From the NCBI GenBank assembly GCA_021373135.1, contig JAJFTH010000003.1, forward strand, positions 834,435-898,434: a DNA stretch of 64,000 nt, given 5' to 3'. Made by a program: the position numbers and the translations under genes. The notes below the pieces were generated by a model, which worked only from the letters and a program-made list of their open reading frames with translations, was not told the origin of the DNA and made no database searches. Shown here piece by piece: positions 43,083-51,789 of this stretch. This DNA is from Bacteroidales bacterium. Lineage in GTDB: Bacteria > Bacteroidota > Bacteroidia > Bacteroidales > UBA1402. Every line of letters starts with the position of its first letter. Position 1 is the stretch's first letter.

Positions 43083-44132
43083 ATGGAAATGAATATTGGA
43101 GATAAAGTACGTTACCTTGACGCAGTCGGAGGAGGCGTCGTTACAGCTTTCAAAAGCAAAGATATGGTTATTATCCTTGAAGATGACGGTTTTGAGACTC
43201 CGGTTTTCAAAAGGCAATGTGTTGTCATAGAAAGCGCAGCACCTCAAGCTCAGCCTGCCCAGCCCAAAACATCTGTGCAAAAGACGGAGTCACCCAAGGT
43301 TGAAGCATCCAAAGCTGTTATAACCAAAACACCTGAGACCAGAGAAGGTGAATACCTGAATATATCATTGGCTTATTTACCAAGTCCAGACAAATCTTTT
43401 ACCGATTCGGAATTTGAATGCTATCTCATCAATGATAGTAATTATACGTTGATGTTCAATTATGCTTCATGCAGTGGTAAAACCTGGAAAAGCCGTGCAA
43501 CAGGGACTTTGGAACCAAACTCAAAACTGTTTTTAGAAGTATTCAATAAGGAAAGTATTCTTGAACTCGAAAAAATAAGCTTTCAATGTATAGCACTGAA
43601 GGCTGAGGCTTTTTATTCCTTTAAGAATACCGTTTCTGTTGAAATACGTCTGGATACCGTCAAGTTTTATAAAATCCATTGCTTTAGAGAAAACGATTAC
43701 TTTGACGAAGATGCCTTAATCGTTCCTGTTGTAAAAAGAGATGTTCCAGAGAAGGGCATGTTCATCTCCGCTGATGAAATAGCCAAAGCTATTCGACAAA
43801 AGGAACCGGAAAAGCCCAGAGTTTCAGAGCCTCTGTCTAAGAAAAAAAGTGAGATCCTGGAAGTGGATCTTCATATTGGCAACTTGCTGGATACGACAGC
43901 AGGAATGAACAATGCCGATATGCTGAAATATCAGATGGATACTTTTCGTAAGGTCATGGATGAGCATCGTTCAAAAAAGGCATTCAAAATTGTTTTCATC
44001 CATGGAAAAGGTGACGGTGTTTTACGTTCGGCTATCCTGAATGAACTGAAAACCAAATATAAAAGTTGCAAATGGCAGGACGCATCCTTCCGTGAATATG
44101 GATTCGGTGCTACCATGGTCACTATTTATTGA
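43083..44132 (+). CDS. DUF2027 protein with C-terminal Smr domain
   Basis: A 349-residue cytoplasmic protein specific to Bacteroidota. The N-terminal domain begins MNIGDKVRYLDAVGGGVVTA and includes a small SH3-like barrel; a linker rich in Ala/Gln/Pro follows, then a DUF2027 beta domain. The last ~95 residues are an Smr (small MutS-related) domain with EVDLHIGNLLD and the nuclease-type motif IVFIHGKGDGVLRSAI. Smr domains nick or cleave nucleic acid, and some act in ribosome rescue. A -7 box TACATTTG (43056-43063) lies 20 bp upstream of the start. It converges on the DUF4010 gene with a 2-bp gap. Confidence 0.9.
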   Translation: MEMNIGDKVRYLDAVGGGVVTAFKSKDMVIILEDDGFETPVFKRQCVVIESAAPQAQPAQPKTSVQKTESPKVEASKAVITKTPETREGEYLNISLAYLPSPDKSFTDSEFECYLINDSNYTLMFNYASCSGKTWKSRATGTLEPNSKLFLEVFNKESILELEKISFQCIALKAEAFYSFKNTVSVEIRLDTVKFYKIHCFRENDYFDEDALIVPVVKRDVPEKGMFISADEIAKAIRQKEPEKPRVSEPLSKKKSEILEVDLHIGNLLDTTAGMNNADMLKYQMDTFRKVMDEHRSKKAFKIVFIHGKGDGVLRSAILNELKTKYKSCKWQDASFREYGFGATMVTIY

Positions 44133-44134
44133 TT

Positions 44135-45421
44135 TTAAAGAAAGAACAGCATGACCACGATATTGGCTACGCTGATGATGGAAAAACCAATGAACAAAGG
44201 TCTGGCGAGCTCTTTCCTGTTTCCGGAAAACCCCATGGCATAAGCCATTTTGATGATGTTGTTGCTTAAGGTCGCCTGTAAACAACAGGCAGCCATCAAG
44301 TTGAGTGATATGCCCTCGAATTGCCCATCGGTCAGATTGAGGATAAAAGGAGTGATGTCACCTGCTCCGGATATGAAAGATAAGATAGTCAGTCCTTGTG
44401 TGCCCAAATACTTGATGGCATAATAGGTCAATAAAGTGAAAACGATATACAGGAAGGCAAAAATCAGGGCTACCTTAAATTCCAAAGGGTTCTCATCTAA
44501 TTCTTGTTGCTCTTTTTCCGGAAGATGAAGCTTCGAATGATTCCGGCTCCTGACGTAAAGTCCTACAATACAGGAAATGATCATTAATATGCTCATTGGG
44601 AGGGCCAACAGCAGAAATACCTGAAAGTTGAAGATGGCAATGATGATCATCAAACGCAGAAACATCATGCCGACGGCAAGAAACATGGCAGTGGCATATT
44701 CCGGAATGTGCTCATCACTCGCATTCTTGCATTTTCTGGCTAAAATGGTGATAGTAGCAGTGCTGCTGTACAATCCGCCCAATAATCCGGAAACGACAAC
44801 ACCGGACTTGGGGAAAATGTACATTTTCACCAGGTAACTCAGATATGAAACACCTGAAACGATTACAGTGGCCAACCAGATTCTGTATGGTGTCAGGCTG
44901 ATTTCAGGGAATATCCTTGTGTCCGGCAACATCGGCAGGATGATAAAACTGATCAGAAGAAATTTTGCCAGGGTGATGAATTCATCATTGTTCATTTTCT
45001 GCGCCAGTTCTACAAAAGTGGATTTCATTTCCGTGAGCAGCAATATCACAACAACGACAGATACAAAGAACCATGAAGGGGTCAAAGTGACCAATGGCCC
45101 GATGCAGTAAGTGATCAAGGCTGTGATGATGGCTGTGATGCCATAATTTTCCAGTTTGCTGACCTTAAAATAGTAGTTGAGTCCCAATAGAATAGCAAGG
45201 ACGAGACCGCCTCCTGCAAAAAGTGAAAAATCCTTCGGACTAAACAAATAAAGGATGTAACCCAGAAGTCCTATCAACGTAAAAGTACGATCAGAACCAA
45301 AAAGAGTAGCTTCTTTGTGAAGATTCAATCTCCTTTGCGAAAGACCGATCAGTAAGGAAAATGTCAGTACCAGTACGAAATCGGTCAAGCCTGAGGGAAG
45401 GTTTATGCCCAATGTCTCCAT
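44135..45421 (-). CDS. MgtC/SapB-type membrane protein with DUF4010
   Basis: A 428-residue polytopic inner-membrane protein with about 12 hydrophobic segments. The N-terminal part (LVLTFSLLIGLSQRRLNLHK; DRTFTLIGLLGYILYLF) is an MgtC/SapB-like half; the C-terminal half is DUF4010 (VSGLLGGLYSSTATITILAR; 'ISGAGDITPFILNL'). The function is unknown. It is the second gene after the CYTH-domain gene (9-bp gap), so probably co-expressed with it. Confidence 0.88.
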   Translation of the reverse strand: METLGINLPSGLTDFVLVLTFSLLIGLSQRRLNLHKEATLFGSDRTFTLIGLLGYILYLFSPKDFSLFAGGGLVLAILLGLNYYFKVSKLENYGITAIITALITYCIGPLVTLTPSWFFVSVVVVILLLTEMKSTFVELAQKMNNDEFITLAKFLLISFIILPMLPDTRIFPEISLTPYRIWLATVIVSGVSYLSYLVKMYIFPKSGVVVSGLLGGLYSSTATITILARKCKNASDEHIPEYATAMFLAVGMMFLRLMIIIAIFNFQVFLLLALPMSILMIISCIVGLYVRSRNHSKLHLPEKEQQELDENPLEFKVALIFAFLYIVFTLLTYYAIKYLGTQGLTILSFISGAGDITPFILNLTDGQFEGISLNLMAACCLQATLSNNIIKMAYAMGFSGNRKELARPLFIGFSIISVANIVVMLFFL

Positions 45422-45430
45422 CCTACATTT

Positions 45431-45898
45431 TTACCACTTTTTATAAGGTGTTTTGATGAGATTGGCGTTGTAGTAACGCTTGTCTCCGGTTACTTCTTTG
45501 CCAATCCAATCCGGCTTGATAAATTCTTCGGTTTCAGAACTGAGCTCAATTTCGGCAACAGTCAGCCCTATATTTTCACCAAAAAATTCGTCTACTTCAT
45601 AAATGTGCTTTCCGACTTTGATTTCATAGCGTATTTTTTCGATGATACCTGGCTCGCAGAGCTGAAAGAGGTCTTCGGCTTCTTCTGTGGAAATTTCCTT
45701 TTCCCACTCAAAACGGCTTAAACCGGAAGCATTGCTTTCCCCTTTGATGGTAATGTATCCTTTGTCTCCTTTTGTCCGGATACGCACACAACGCTCTGAC
45801 TGGGAAGAAAGATATCCCTGCTTGATATAAAGTTGGTTGAATGCCAGATTTTTATAGGACCCTTTCACTAAAAACTTGCGTTCTGTTTCTTTTGCCAT
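45431..45898 (-). CDS. CYTH-domain protein (triphosphate tunnel metalloenzyme)
   Basis: A 155-residue protein from the ATG at 45898. It starts MAKETERKFLV, the ExExK signature of CYTH/TTM enzymes that bind triphosphate in a beta tunnel. Further conserved charged strands are CVRIRTKGDKGYITIKG, FEWEKEIS, KIRYEIKVGKHIYEVDEF and VAEIELSSE. Bacterial members hydrolyse inorganic triphosphate or nucleotides or make cAMP; the short length favours a triphosphatase. The longer frame starts 11 codons upstream without support. Confidence 0.9.
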   Translation of the reverse strand: MAKETERKFLVKGSYKNLAFNQLYIKQGYLSSQSERCVRIRTKGDKGYITIKGESNASGLSRFEWEKEISTEEAEDLFQLCEPGIIEKIRYEIKVGKHIYEVDEFFGENIGLTVAEIELSSETEEFIKPDWIGKEVTGDKRYYNANLIKTPYKKW

Positions 45899-45967
45899 GG
45901 CCTTTGTTAGACTATAGATGTTAAGTGGCAAATATACTTATTTTATTAAAATAATTTAATTTTTTTC

Positions 45968-46062
45968 TTTCATACGAAAATAATTGTTTTTTAAGGTCGT
46001 ATGGAACTCGCATGTCCATCTTACCATAAACTTGGACGTTTTTACAAACATCCTCGTTTCAT
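45968..46062. repeat. Dispersed ~95-bp near-palindromic element, copy 3
   Basis: TTTCATACGAAAATAATTG, TTTAAGGTCGTATGGAACTC, GCATGTCCATCTTACCATAA, TTGGACGTTTTTACAAACAT, CCTCGTTTCAT. It lies between the CYTH gene and the EF-G2 gene, 159 bp before the EF-G2 start, and unlike copies 1 and 2 it does not abut a start codon. Confidence 0.92.
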
Positions 46063-46126
46063 ATAAATATCATTGTATAAAATATCATTGTGCTCTAAAA
46101 CAATGTTCTGTAACAGGAATTCAGAA

Positions 46127-46156
46127 TTGTTTTTATATCCATAATTTTTTACTTTG
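46127..46156 (+). promoter_or_regulatory. Probable promoter of the EF-G2 gene
   Basis: TTG (46127-46129), 19-nt spacer, TTACTTTG (46149-46156; one mismatch to TAnnTTTG). This predicts a leader of about 60 nt before the ATG at 46222. Confidence 0.55.
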
Positions 46157-46221
46157 CACAGCCTTTTTACAAAGGCAACTGTTTTTCTTAAATTTAGTAC
46201 TAACAAAAAGATTCTTGACGT

Positions 46222-48381
46222 ATGAAAGTTTATCAATCTAATGAAATCAAGAACATTTCCATTGTGGGAAGTTCAAGATCTGGGAAAACCACTCTCGCTG
46301 AAGCAATGCTTTACGAGGGTGGTTTAATAAAACGACGCGGAACAGTAGAAGCACAAAATACTGTTTGTGATTATTTTCCAGTGGAACATGAATATGGCTA
46401 TTCTGTTTTTTCCACCGTTTTTCATGTGGAATGGAACGGAAAGAAGTTGAATTTTATTGATTGCCCGGGGTCTGATGATTTTGTGGGTGGAGCGGTTACC
46501 GCACTGAATGTAACTGATACGGCCCTTTTGCTGATTAATGGACAGTATGGAGTGGAAGTTGGAACTCAAAACAGTTTCCGAAATACAGAAAAATATAATA
46601 AACCTGTGATATTTGTCGTCAATCAACTTGATCATGAAAAAGCTGATTACGATAAGGTGTTGGAACAATTACGCGAATCTTACGGATCCAATGTTGTTCC
46701 GGTACAATATCCCATCACTTGCGGACCAGACTATAATTCCGTGATTGATGTCTTGCTGATGAAAAGATATACCTGGAAACCCGAAGGTGGTGTTCCGGAG
46801 ATCGATGATATACCTGCAGAAGAGAAAGCAAAAGCCGAAGCATGGCATCAGGCTTTGGTGGAAGCTGCAGCTGAAAATGATGAATCTTTGATGGAAAAAT
46901 TCTTTGACCAGGGAACCTTGACTGAAGATGATGTCCGGTTGGGTATTCGCCAGGGCTTGATAGCCCGTGGCATGTTCCCCGTTTTTTGCGTTTGCGCTGG
47001 CCGTGATATGGGCGTCCGTCGTTTGATGGAATTTCTCGGGAACGTTGTCCCATTCGTAACGGATATGCCTAAGATATCCAATAAAAAAGGCGAGGAAATT
47101 GTTCCTGATTCCAAAGGACCTTCCAGTCTCTATTTCTTTAAAACTTCAGTAGAACCGCACATCGGTGAAGTTTCCTATTTCAAGGTGATGTCCGGCAACG
47201 TGAGAGAAGGTGACGACTTGCTCAATACCGATCGCGGATCGAAGGAGCGTATCGCCCAGCTGTTCTGTGTTGCGGGCTCAAATCGTATTCCAGTGGAGGA
47301 ATTGGAAGCCGGAGATATTGGTGCTACTGTAAAACTTAAAGATGTCAAGACTGGAAATACTTTGAATGGAAAAGGCGTTGACAACAGTTTTGATTTTATC
47401 CGATATCCGGAACCAAAATACCGCCGTGCCATCAAACCTGTCAATGAAGCGGACGTTGAAAAGATGATGTCCATCCTCAACCGGATGCGTGAAGAGGATC
47501 CGACATGGATTGTTGAACAATCCAAGGAACTGAAACAAACCATTGTTCATGGACAAGGTGAGTTCCACTTGCGTACGCTTAAATGGAGAATGGAAAATAA
47601 TGAAAAGATGCCTATCCAGTTTTTGGAACCACGCATCCCTTATCGTGAAACCATAACGAAGACTGCCCGTGCCGATTACCGGCACAGAAAACAATCAGGT
47701 GGTGCCGGACAATTTGGTGAAGTTCATTTAATTGTAGAGCCCTACACAGAAGGAATGCCTATTCCAGAAATCTATAAATTCAACGGACAGGAATTCAAGA
47801 TTTCTGCCCGTGATACTCAGGAAATCAAACTGGAATGGGGGGGTAAACTCGTTTTTGTGAACAGTATTGTTGGGGGAGCCATTGACACACGTTTTCTGCC
47901 GGCCATTCAGAAGGGCATCATGGCCCGCATGGAACAGGGTCCGCTCACCGGATCCTATGCCCGTGATGTTCGTGTCATTATATATGATGGTAAGATGCAT
48001 CCGGTAGATTCCAATGAAATTTCCTTCATGCTTGCCGGACGAAATGCATTTAGTGAAGCATTCAAGCAAGCAGGCCCAAAGATTCTTGAACCGATTTATG
48101 ACGTGACGGTATTGGTCCCGGGCGATCGTATGGGTGATGTGATGGGAGACCTGCAGGGCCGTCGTGCGCTGATCATGGGTATGAGCAGCGAAAAAGGCTA
48201 TGAAAAGCTTTCCGCTAAAGTACCGTTAAAAGAAATGTCAAGTTATTCAACATCTTTGAGCTCGCTAACTGGCGGACGTGCTTCTTTCAGCATGAAATTC
48301 GCCAATTATGAATTAGTTCCAACTGATGTTCAGGATAAACTGTTGAAAGAATACGAAGCTCAACAACAGGATAAGGAATAA
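46222..48381 (+). CDS. Elongation factor G paralogue, EF-G2 type
   Basis: A 719-residue translational GTPase with all five EF-G domains; the C-terminal IV-V region includes FGEVHLIVEP and 'YDVTVLVPGDRMGDVMGDLQGRRALIMGM'-type sequence (landmark GRRALIMG). The G domain is altered: G1 is GSSRSGKTT (residues 16-24) instead of the usual AHIDAGKTT; G3 is DCPGSDDF with Ser84 where canonical EF-G has the catalytic His (DTPGHVDF); and G4 is NQLD instead of NKMD. These changes match the Bacteroides EF-G2 paralogue, known to translocate without GTP hydrolysis and to be induced during carbon limitation. It is not the main fusA. A strong terminator follows. Confidence 0.92.
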   Translation: MKVYQSNEIKNISIVGSSRSGKTTLAEAMLYEGGLIKRRGTVEAQNTVCDYFPVEHEYGYSVFSTVFHVEWNGKKLNFIDCPGSDDFVGGAVTALNVTDTALLLINGQYGVEVGTQNSFRNTEKYNKPVIFVVNQLDHEKADYDKVLEQLRESYGSNVVPVQYPITCGPDYNSVIDVLLMKRYTWKPEGGVPEIDDIPAEEKAKAEAWHQALVEAAAENDESLMEKFFDQGTLTEDDVRLGIRQGLIARGMFPVFCVCAGRDMGVRRLMEFLGNVVPFVTDMPKISNKKGEEIVPDSKGPSSLYFFKTSVEPHIGEVSYFKVMSGNVREGDDLLNTDRGSKERIAQLFCVAGSNRIPVEELEAGDIGATVKLKDVKTGNTLNGKGVDNSFDFIRYPEPKYRRAIKPVNEADVEKMMSILNRMREEDPTWIVEQSKELKQTIVHGQGEFHLRTLKWRMENNEKMPIQFLEPRIPYRETITKTARADYRHRKQSGGAGQFGEVHLIVEPYTEGMPIPEIYKFNGQEFKISARDTQEIKLEWGGKLVFVNSIVGGAIDTRFLPAIQKGIMARMEQGPLTGSYARDVRVIIYDGKMHPVDSNEISFMLAGRNAFSEAFKQAGPKILEPIYDVTVLVPGDRMGDVMGDLQGRRALIMGMSSEKGYEKLSAKVPLKEMSSYSTSLSSLTGGRASFSMKFANYELVPTDVQDKLLKEYEAQQQDKE

Positions 48382-48400
48382 TAAAAAAAGAGTATTGTAA

Positions 48401-48436
48401 AAGCTTACCCTGATTTTTTTTGGGTAAGCTTTTTTT
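48401..48436 (+). terminator. Terminator after EF-G2
   Basis: AAGCTTACCC (48401-48410) pairs with GGGTAAGCTT (48422-48431), followed by a T-run. Confidence 0.93.
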
Positions 48437-48503
48437 GTATAATCATCAGCTCATTGTATTAGTTAATTTGTGTTTCTTTTAGGGTTAATATTTATGAATC
48501 CAA

Positions 48504-48533
48504 TTGAAATGTTAAATTTTGAACCTATTTTTG
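48504..48533 (+). promoter_or_regulatory. Promoter of rprXY, very close to the start codon
   Basis: TTG (48504-48506), 19-nt spacer, TATTTTTG (48526-48533), a perfect -7 box. The rprX ATG is at 48538, so transcription would begin at or just after the ATG, implying a leaderless mRNA or a downstream start. Confidence 0.55.
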
Positions 48534-48537
48534 CTAA

Positions 48538-50094
48538 ATGAAGAAGTCTGCTATATGGATATTGATTGCTGTTATGGTGCTGACATTTGCAAGTCTGCTC
48601 ACGCTTCAGTATTCCTATATCCGTACTTTAGGCAAAATGAGGACGGAACAGTTTGATGAGGCTGTCAAACGCAGTTTGTCTCAGGTTGTTCGAAATCTGG
48701 AGTTGGATGAAACTGCTCGATTTTTGAGCGAAGATATGAATGAGCATGAAAGTGATGCTTTCTCTGTGCCAAAAGTTACCCGCAAAATCACCCGTCAAAG
48801 TCAAACAGCAACATTGCATTCTATCGGAGGCCTTTCTTCCATTTCCTCTATGTTTGAGTATGATGAAACGACGACTCTTTCTCAAACAGGGCCTAAAGTC
48901 TTTATATCCATGAGTCATGGAAAAAATACCCTTTCAGGAACTTCCACCAAGATGCAGGAAAACCTCCGTGAACGATATCTGGCACAAAAAGGCCTGATGG
49001 AGGATGTTATCTTGCGTATATTATATGAAGCAAACAACAGGCCAATCGAACAGCGTGTTGACTTTAGCAAGCTGGAAAATTATCTGAAAGTTGAATTGGA
49101 GAACAATGGGTTGGAAAATATGCCTTTCCATTTCAGGGTGACAGATAAGAATGATGTTGAGGTATATCGGTGTAAAGAAATGATCGGAAAAAATGAGAAT
49201 GGTGGATATAAACAAGTCCTTTTTCCGAATGACCCGGATGTGGAAACCGGAACGCTTTATTTATACTTTCCGACCAAGAAGAATTATATCTATGAATCGC
49301 TTCGGATTTATATTCCATCCATCATTTTTTCTATTGTATTGTTGATTGTTTTCGGAACAACAATCATTATCATCTTTCGTCAGAAGAAACTGAATGATAT
49401 GAAGAATGATTTTGTGAATAATATGACACATGAGTTAAAGACGCCGATATCGACCATATCACTTGCTGCTCAGATGCTGAAAGACGGAGATGTGGGTAAG
49501 ACGCCTGCCATGTTGAAGCATATTTCAGGTGTTATTGTCGATGAAACCAAACGCTTGAGTTTTCAGGTTGAAAAAGTACTTCAGGTTTCCCTTTTTGAAC
49601 GGGATAGGTCCAACCTGACTTTCAAGGAAGTGGATGTCAATGAGATGCTGGATACCATCGTGGCAACATTCAAACTCAAGGTGGAGAACTTCGATGGAAA
49701 ACTTGAAAAAGATTTAAGTGCAAAAAGAGCAGATGTTACAGCAGATGAAATGCATTTGACCAATGTCTTCTTCAATCTGATGGATAACGCGGTGAAGTAC
49801 CGCAGTGAGCGTGATCTGGTGCTGACAGTCCATACCTGGAACGAAAAGGATAACATTATGATTTCTATCCAGGATAACGGTATCGGCATCAAGAAAGATA
49901 ATTTGAAAAGAGTGTTTGAACGTTTCTATCGTGTTCCTACAGGAAATGTTCACGATGTTAAAGGCTTTGGCCTGGGCTTGGCTTATGTGCAGAAAATCGT
50001 CCAAAACCACAACGGTACGATTCGCGCTGAAAGCGAAGTCAATATGGGAACAAAATTCATTATTAGTTTACCATTAATAAAAAATGAGCTATGA
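48538..50094 (+). CDS. rprX: Sensor histidine kinase RprX
   Basis: A 518-residue membrane kinase, the length of Bacteroides RprX. It has a transmembrane helix at residues ~7-25, a ~235-residue extracytoplasmic sensor domain, and a second helix (YIPSIIFSIVLLIVFGTTII) near 260-282. The HisKA box is NNMTHELKTPISTISLAAQM with phospho-acceptor H298. The ATPase motifs are NVFFNLMDNAVKY (N box), IQDNGIGI (G1) and GFGLGLAYVQKI (G2). It overlaps rprY by 4 nt. In B. fragilis RprX/RprY forms a two-component system linked to envelope and stress responses; the stimulus is not evident from sequence. Confidence 0.92.
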   Translation: MKKSAIWILIAVMVLTFASLLTLQYSYIRTLGKMRTEQFDEAVKRSLSQVVRNLELDETARFLSEDMNEHESDAFSVPKVTRKITRQSQTATLHSIGGLSSISSMFEYDETTTLSQTGPKVFISMSHGKNTLSGTSTKMQENLRERYLAQKGLMEDVILRILYEANNRPIEQRVDFSKLENYLKVELENNGLENMPFHFRVTDKNDVEVYRCKEMIGKNENGGYKQVLFPNDPDVETGTLYLYFPTKKNYIYESLRIYIPSIIFSIVLLIVFGTTIIIIFRQKKLNDMKNDFVNNMTHELKTPISTISLAAQMLKDGDVGKTPAMLKHISGVIVDETKRLSFQVEKVLQVSLFERDRSNLTFKEVDVNEMLDTIVATFKLKVENFDGKLEKDLSAKRADVTADEMHLTNVFFNLMDNAVKYRSERDLVLTVHTWNEKDNIMISIQDNGIGIKKDNLKRVFERFYRVPTGNVHDVKGFGLGLAYVQKIVQNHNGTIRAESEVNMGTKFIISLPLIKNEL

Positions 50095-50786
50095 CAGAAG
50101 AAAAAATGCACATCTTGTTGTGCGAGGACGACGAAAATCTGGGCATGCTTTTGCGTGAATATTTACAGGCAAAAGGCATTGTAACAGACTTGATGAGCGA
50201 TGGTGAGAAAGGCTATAAAGCTTTCCAGAAAGCAAAGTATGATTTGTGTGTGCTCGATGTGATGATGCCTAAAAAAGATGGTTTTACGCTGGCTCAGGAT
50301 ATCCGTGCCATGAATTCCGAAACTCCCATCATCTTTTTGACGGCCAAGAACTTGAAGGAAGATATTTTGACCGGATTTAAACTTGGAGCTGATGACTATA
50401 TCACCAAACCTTTCAGCATGGAAGAGCTTTTATTTCGTATAGAAGCCATTATTCGTCGTGTTAAAGGCAAGAAGACCAAAGAAGTGACCATGTATCAGAT
50501 TGGCCAGTTCACTTTTGATACGCCCAAACAGATTCTTTCAATCGGTGACAAACAGACCCGCCTGACGACCAAAGAATGTGAACTCCTGACTTTGCTTTGC
50601 AGCCATCAGAACCAGATACTGGAAAGGAACTATGCATTGATGACCATTTGGGAAGAGAATACGTATTTCAATGCAAGGAGTATGGATGTCTATATCACTA
50701 AGTTGAGGAAGCATCTGAAAGATGATCCTTCCATCCAGATCATGAATATTCATGGGAAGGGATATAAATTAGTAGTCCCGGAATAG
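50091..50786 (+). CDS. rprY: Response regulator RprY
   Basis: A 231-residue OmpR/PhoB-type regulator. The receiver domain has ILLCEDDENLG, the phospho-acceptor D56 in CVLDVMMPKKDG, FLTAKN and the conserved Lys in DDYITKPFSMEELLFRI. The C-terminal winged helix has TTKECELLTLLCSH, NARSMDVYITKLRKHL and the terminal IMNIHGKGYKLV. It is the cognate partner of RprX, translationally coupled through a 4-nt overlap. An in-frame Met at codon 6 (MHILLCEDD) is an equally plausible start. Confidence 0.93.
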   Translation: MTEEKMHILLCEDDENLGMLLREYLQAKGIVTDLMSDGEKGYKAFQKAKYDLCVLDVMMPKKDGFTLAQDIRAMNSETPIIFLTAKNLKEDILTGFKLGADDYITKPFSMEELLFRIEAIIRRVKGKKTKEVTMYQIGQFTFDTPKQILSIGDKQTRLTTKECELLTLLCSHQNQILERNYALMTIWEENTYFNARSMDVYITKLRKHLKDDPSIQIMNIHGKGYKLVVPE

Positions 50787-50827
50787 CAAGGCCGTTGTCT
50801 AAAGCTGTAGTGCTCTACGGCACGTTG

Positions 50828-50884
50828 CAACCCGATTTTCAGTCCTCACGTACTTTTCGTGCGTGAGGACTGAAAATCGGGTTG
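50828..50884. repeat. 26-bp-arm hairpin downstream of rprY
   Basis: Left arm 50828-50853 begins CAACCCGATTTTCAGTCC and continues CTCACGTAC; the right arm 50859-50884 is its reverse complement with one T/G mismatch (50851/50861), and the loop is only TTTTC. No T-run follows, so although it sits 41 bp after the rprY stop it is not a standard terminator. It abuts a copy of the hairpin-bearing repeat leader. Confidence 0.92.
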
Positions 50885-50885
50885 T

Positions 50886-50980
50886 GCTTTGTACCTGTAC
50901 AAATAGAGCAATTTTAAATTTCCTGCCGATCACAAATGTTATACTTTTGCTATTTCTCCACAATTTTTCAATTTGATCCA
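50886..50980 (-). repeat. Unclassified hairpin-bearing repeat, third copy (leader only)
   Basis: On the minus strand this aligns without gaps to the leader at 41659-41755. Identical stretches include GATCAAATTGAAAAATTGTG and CATTTGTGATC; differences are often at every third base, so a short conserved peptide frame (DQIEKLWRNSKSITFVI) is possible. The sequence that follows is the 26-bp-arm hairpin at 50828-50884 instead of the body seen at 41.8 kb. Confidence 0.85.
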
Positions 50981-51031
50981 AGAAAACCATGAAACAACTT
51001 TGAAAAAGAAATGAGACTTTTTGTGTTTGCG

Positions 51032-51064
51032 TTTGGTATGTCTTAATTTTTTTTTGTAACTTCG
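51032..51064 (+). promoter_or_regulatory. Promoter of the rpsF operon
   Basis: TTTG (51032-51035), 21-nt spacer, TAACTTCG (51057-51064), the TTCG variant of the -7 box often seen at strong Bacteroidota promoters. It gives a leader of about 75 nt before rpsF. Confidence 0.7.
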
Positions 51065-51146
51065 CGCCGCTGTTTTTTGAGAAGCATGCCTTTCGGTAAG
51101 CATTTACGAATCAGCCCATTTAAAACAATTAACATAAACAGTTGTT

Positions 51147-51497
51147 ATGAACAATTACGAAACCGTTTTCATTTTAACTCCCGTTTTGTCTGATGTACAG
51201 ATGAAGGAAGCGGTAGAAAAATTCAAGGCTCTGCTGGTAGCAGAAGGCTCTGAAATTGTGCATGAGGAAAACTGGGGATTACGCAAATTGGAATACCCAA
51301 TAGCTAAAAAGTCCACCGGATTTTACCAATTGCTCGAGTTTAAGGCAGATCCATCCGTGATCGCCAAGTTAGAACTAAACTTCCGTCGTGACGAACGTGT
51401 GATTCGTTTCCTGACATTCAAGCAAGACAAGTTCCACGCTTTGTATGCAGAAAAGAGAAGAAGTCTGAAACAATCTAAAGAAGTAAAGGAGAACTAA
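51147..51497 (+). CDS. rpsF: 30S ribosomal protein S6
   Basis: A 116-residue S6: [40 protein letters not shown], and [14 protein letters not shown] are the family's conserved strands. S6 binds 16S rRNA in the platform together with S18. It is first in the conserved rpsF-rpsR-rplI operon and the spacing to rpsR is 3 bp. The length is normal and there are no unusual residues. Confidence 0.98.
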   Translation: MNNYETVFILTPVLSDVQMKEAVEKFKALLVAEGSEIVHEENWGLRKLEYPIAKKSTGFYQLLEFKADPSVIAKLELNFRRDERVIRFLTFKQDKFHALYAEKRRSLKQSKEVKEN

Positions 51498-51500
51498 ACA

Positions 51501-51770
51501 ATGGCACAAAATTCATCTGAAATTCGTTATTTGACTCCGCCTACGGTAGATCTCAAAAAGAAAAAATACTGTCGCTTCAAAAAAAGTGGTATTCGTTACA
51601 TCGATTACAAAGATCCTGAATTCCTGAAAAAATTCCTGAATGAACAAGGTAAAATCCTGCCACGCCGTATTACCGGTACTTCCCTGAAGTATCAACGTAA
51701 AGTCGCTCAGGCTGTGAAACGTGCAAGACATTTGGCTTTGCTGCCTTACGTAACCGATTTGATGAAATAA
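51501..51770 (+). CDS. rpsR: 30S ribosomal protein S18
   Basis: An 89-residue S18: [40 protein letters not shown] and the terminal [16 protein letters not shown]. It partners S6 on the small-subunit platform. The N-terminus lacks a CxxC zinc-type pair, as is common in this phylum. Confidence 0.98.
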   Translation: MAQNSSEIRYLTPPTVDLKKKKYCRFKKSGIRYIDYKDPEFLKKFLNEQGKILPRRITGTSLKYQRKVAQAVKRARHLALLPYVTDLMK

Positions 51771-51789
51771 TTAGCGAAGGAGAAAAAGT

